Of a DNA stretch of 64,000 bases, positions 62,043 to 64,000 are shown one piece after another. Each line of letters starts with the position of its first letter. Position 1 is the first letter of the stretch. This stretch comes from Myxococcales bacterium (GTDB lineage: Bacteria > Myxococcota_A > Polyangia > Haliangiales > Haliangiaceae): the NCBI GenBank assembly GCA_016706545.1, contig JADJJK010000006.1:1-64000 (forward strand), written 5' to 3'. The position numbers and the translations under genes are program-made. The notes beneath the pieces were generated by a model, which saw only the letters and a list, made by a program, of their open reading frames with translations, was not told the DNA's origin and ran no database searches.

Positions 62043-62626
62043 CCGCCGGCGCCGCGCCAGCCGCCGGCCTCTGCGCGCGGGTCCATGCCACCGAGCCGCG
62101 CAGCCGCGCCAACGGCCCCGGCGCGCGCTTCGTCATCTGGCTGCAGGGCTGCACGCTGGGCTGCCCCGGCTGCTTCAACCCTTCGACGCACCAGCTCGAG
62201 GGCGGCCAGGAGCGCTCCGTCGAGGCGCTCCTGGTGGAGCTGGCGTCCACCGCGGGCATCGAGGGGCTGACGCTGTCCGGTGGAGAGCCGCTGCAGCAGC
62301 CTGAGGTCGCCGCGGAGCTGCTGGCCGGCGCGCGGGCGCTGGGGCTTTCGACCCTGGTCTTCTCCGGCTACAGGCAGGAGGAGATCGAGCAGTTGCCGCA
62401 CGGGCGGCGGGTCCTCGCGGCCACCGACGTGCTGATCGACGGGCGCTACCAGGCAAGCGAGCGCCTGGCCTCGGGGCTGCGCGGCTCCCAAAATCAGCGC
62501 ATCGTGCTCTTGAGCGCCCGGTACTCACTGGACGACGTGGAGGCAACCCCGGTCGCGGAGATCCGCATCAGCCCGCGTGGCGAGCTGGTCCTCACCGGGG
62601 TCAATCCACTCAAGCTCAAACGCTGA
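62039..62626 (+). CDS. Radical SAM protein (NrdG/activase-like)
   Basis: 195 aa radical SAM protein. Cluster motif CTLGCPGC (CxxxCxxC) then SGGEPL, and later ISPRGELVLTGVN. Size resembles single-cluster activating enzymes such as NrdG; the N-terminal VHATEPRSRANGPGARFVIWLQG supports this class. It would make a glycyl radical or modify a peptide. GTG 62039 overlaps the TldE-like stop (GTGA). No NrdD is seen in the window, so a role with the TldD/E pair in peptide modification is a hypothesis. Confidence 0.85.
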   Translation: MTAGAAPAAGLCARVHATEPRSRANGPGARFVIWLQGCTLGCPGCFNPSTHQLEGGQERSVEALLVELASTAGIEGLTLSGGEPLQQPEVAAELLAGARALGLSTLVFSGYRQEEIEQLPHGRRVLAATDVLIDGRYQASERLASGLRGSQNQRIVLLSARYSLDDVEATPVAEIRISPRGELVLTGVNPLKLKR

Positions 62627-63029
62627 GGCGGGGCAACGCGGCGCGTCTATGAAATGGGTGTGAGTATTGTTTCGGAAGTCGTAGTTTGGTTGGACAAGTC
62701 ACCAGATCGAGCGCAGATCCCGTCCACGTTCGGCACACGGCGATCAGGAAACACTAACAGTAGTATCTGCAACGATTCTGCATCAACCGTAGGCTGGATC
62801 GCCCGACGAGCGACGTTGCGCTGCACACATCAGGAGCCGCGGCGTGCTTTCCCTGACATGGGGCCCTTGGCCATGAGGCGAGCGGTTCGCAGAGTGCCAA
62901 TTTTCGCCATATTGTATTTATTTGGTGTCGGTGAATCCCTGGCACACCTGTGGTACTTCGAAAGCTCGCGGGACAGAGCGTTCGCTCATGGCGCTCCTGG
63001 CCGCGGGGAAAAGGGTCCGAAGGAGTCAC
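62627..63029. other. AT-richer intergenic region upstream of subtilase
   Basis: 403 bp. Much less GC-rich than the rest, especially 62885-62935 (ATTTTCGCCATATTGTATTT), so a promoter region for the subtilase is likely. TGGCAC near 62940 resembles half a sigma54 site, but no matching -12 element is found. A frame open across it has atypical codon use and I do not call a gene. Confidence 0.55.
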
Positions 63030-64000
63030 ATGAATCGCACACGCATTTCACGACAGGTAGGGATCAAGAGCGGCGTAGGTCTGCTTGCGAGCGCGTTGCT
63101 GGCGCTCGCGAGCTGCGGCTCGCCGAATGAAACCCAGGAGCGCGAGCTGCCTGGCTCGGCGGAAGAGGGCACCAAGCCCTCCGCGCAGCCAGGCGCGCAG
63201 CCGGGCGTGCAGCCAGGCAGGGCGCCGGCCTACGCGCCGGACTCTGTGCTGGTCCGCTACAAGGCGGGCGTGGCCACGCAGCGCGTTCGCGCGGCCTCGG
63301 TCGACCAGCTCAAGGGCTCCATCGAGGACGTGAACGGCGACGGCGTCGACGACAACTTCGCCAACATTGCCCCCGACGGCAACCTGGTCAAGATCAACCT
63401 CGACCGCTCGATCTCGGTGGAAGACGCGCTGGCGCAGCTCCGCAAGGACCCCTCGGTTGCCTACGCCGAGCCCAACTACCTGGTCTACTCGCTGGCGACC
63501 CCCAACGACACGCGCTTCAACGAGCTCTACGGGTTGCACAACACCGGCCAGTCGGCCGGCACCATCGACGCTGACATCGACGCCGTCGAAGCGTGGGACG
63601 CCACCACCGGCGACAGCGCGGTCGTCGTCGGCGTGATCGACACCGGCATCGACTACACCCACCAGGACCTCGCGGCCAACATGTGGGTGAACCCGGGGGA
63701 GATCCCGGGCAACGGCATCGACGACGACACCAACGGCGTCATCGATGACGTCCATGGCTACAACGCCATCACCAACGGCGGCAACCCGCTCGACGACCAC
63801 GACCACGGCTCGCACTGCGCGGGCACCATCGGCGCGGTCGGCAACAACAACCTCGGCGTGGTCGGCGTGAACTGGAACGTGTCGCTGATGGCGATGAAGT
63901 TCCTGTCCTCGGGCGGCAGCGGCACCACCGCAGACGCCATCGAGTCGGTTGACTACGCGGTCGGCCGCAAGAACGCTGGCGTGAACCTGCGCGTGCTCAG
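63030..64000 (+). CDS. Secreted S8 subtilase, partial (runs off window)
   Basis: Begins at ATG 63030 with GAAGGAG upstream; lipoprotein signal ending LLALASC, a QPG-repeat linker (SAQPGAQPGVQPG), an I9-like propeptide and the start of an S8 domain: Asp in VIDTGIDYTHQ, then DDDTNGVIDD and DHDHGSHCAGTIG (His). The sequence stops at LRVLS before the oxyanion Asn and catalytic Ser. Strongly similar throughout to the subtilase at 13538, so the two are paralogues. Confidence 0.93.
   Translation, partial: MNRTRISRQVGIKSGVGLLASALLALASCGSPNETQERELPGSAEEGTKPSAQPGAQPGVQPGRAPAYAPDSVLVRYKAGVATQRVRAASVDQLKGSIEDVNGDGVDDNFANIAPDGNLVKINLDRSISVEDALAQLRKDPSVAYAEPNYLVYSLATPNDTRFNELYGLHNTGQSAGTIDADIDAVEAWDATTGDSAVVVGVIDTGIDYTHQDLAANMWVNPGEIPGNGIDDDTNGVIDDVHGYNAITNGGNPLDDHDHGSHCAGTIGAVGNNNLGVVGVNWNVSLMAMKFLSSGGSGTTADAIESVDYAVGRKNAGVNLRVL

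Noticed and set aside
62935..62960. Sigma54 promoter before the second subtilase
   Set aside because: TGGCAC is present but the expected -12 TTGCA/T at correct spacing is not.
62654..63130. Small gene or precursor peptide after the radical SAM gene
   Set aside because: Codon use differs from neighbours, no ribosome-binding site is convincing, and the frame runs into the subtilase start in another frame.

Overview
The window is a GC-rich bacterial chromosome segment. It has densely packed genes, many GTG starts, frequent 4-nt ATGA/GTGA overlaps, many lipoproteins and outer-membrane barrels, sigma54 activators, HEAT/LRR/lamin-tail proteins, eukaryote-like kinase and phosphatase genes, and a retron reverse transcriptase of the kind first described in myxobacteria. 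This fits Myxococcota (a myxobacterium or close relative). I infer the phylum from content and cannot name the species.

Layout. 0-12.5 kb is mostly housekeeping and regulation: a lipoprotein, a sigma54 activator with a perfect 14-bp inverted repeat at its start, an operon greB / cardiolipin synthase / hotdog thioesterase, a CNNM-type transporter, an SPFH-like protein, a WYL regulator with an 11-bp minisatellite, an MBL hydrolase and HD protein, and a divergent GlxA-type regulator. 12.6-17 kb holds a Tat-type lipoprotein, a subtilase with an altered oxyanion residue, an 82-bp dispersed hairpin element and an arginase-family enzyme. 17-24.3 kb is an accessory block built around a retron: an acidic protein, a HEAT-repeat protein whose frame is broken inside a linker repeat ahead of a degenerate aldo/keto reductase domain, an msr-msd RNA with 15-bp a1/a2 repeats, the reverse transcriptase, and an LRR protein.

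24.3-37.6 kb carries an RND exporter operon (RND, LolA-like, barrel), secreted esterase, DJ-1 and amidohydrolase proteins, and a His-rich protein with a ZIP transporter. 37.6-40.6 kb is repeat-rich and contains a frameshifted DUF222-HNH endonuclease gene plus the second copy of the 82-bp element. 40.7-46.4 kb has an RlmM-like methyltransferase, two envelope proteins, and, divergent from them, two overlapping genes that each contain an in-frame TGA followed by a bacterial SECIS-like hairpin. They read as selenoproteins with CxxU and UxxC motifs. A PARG-like protein follows.

46.5-58.2 kb has a pseudokinase facing a PPP phosphatase, an FAD oxidoreductase, a lamin-tail/lamin-tail/SNase/HhH-barrel cluster, a two-receiver protein and an HSP70 lacking its substrate-binding domain. 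58.3-62.6 kb is an overlapping operon of exported TldD, a TldE-like protein and a radical SAM enzyme. The window ends inside a second subtilase, a paralogue of the one at 13.5 kb.

The strongest candidates for new biology are the retron block, the paired selenoprotein operon and the exported TldD/TldE/radical-SAM operon.
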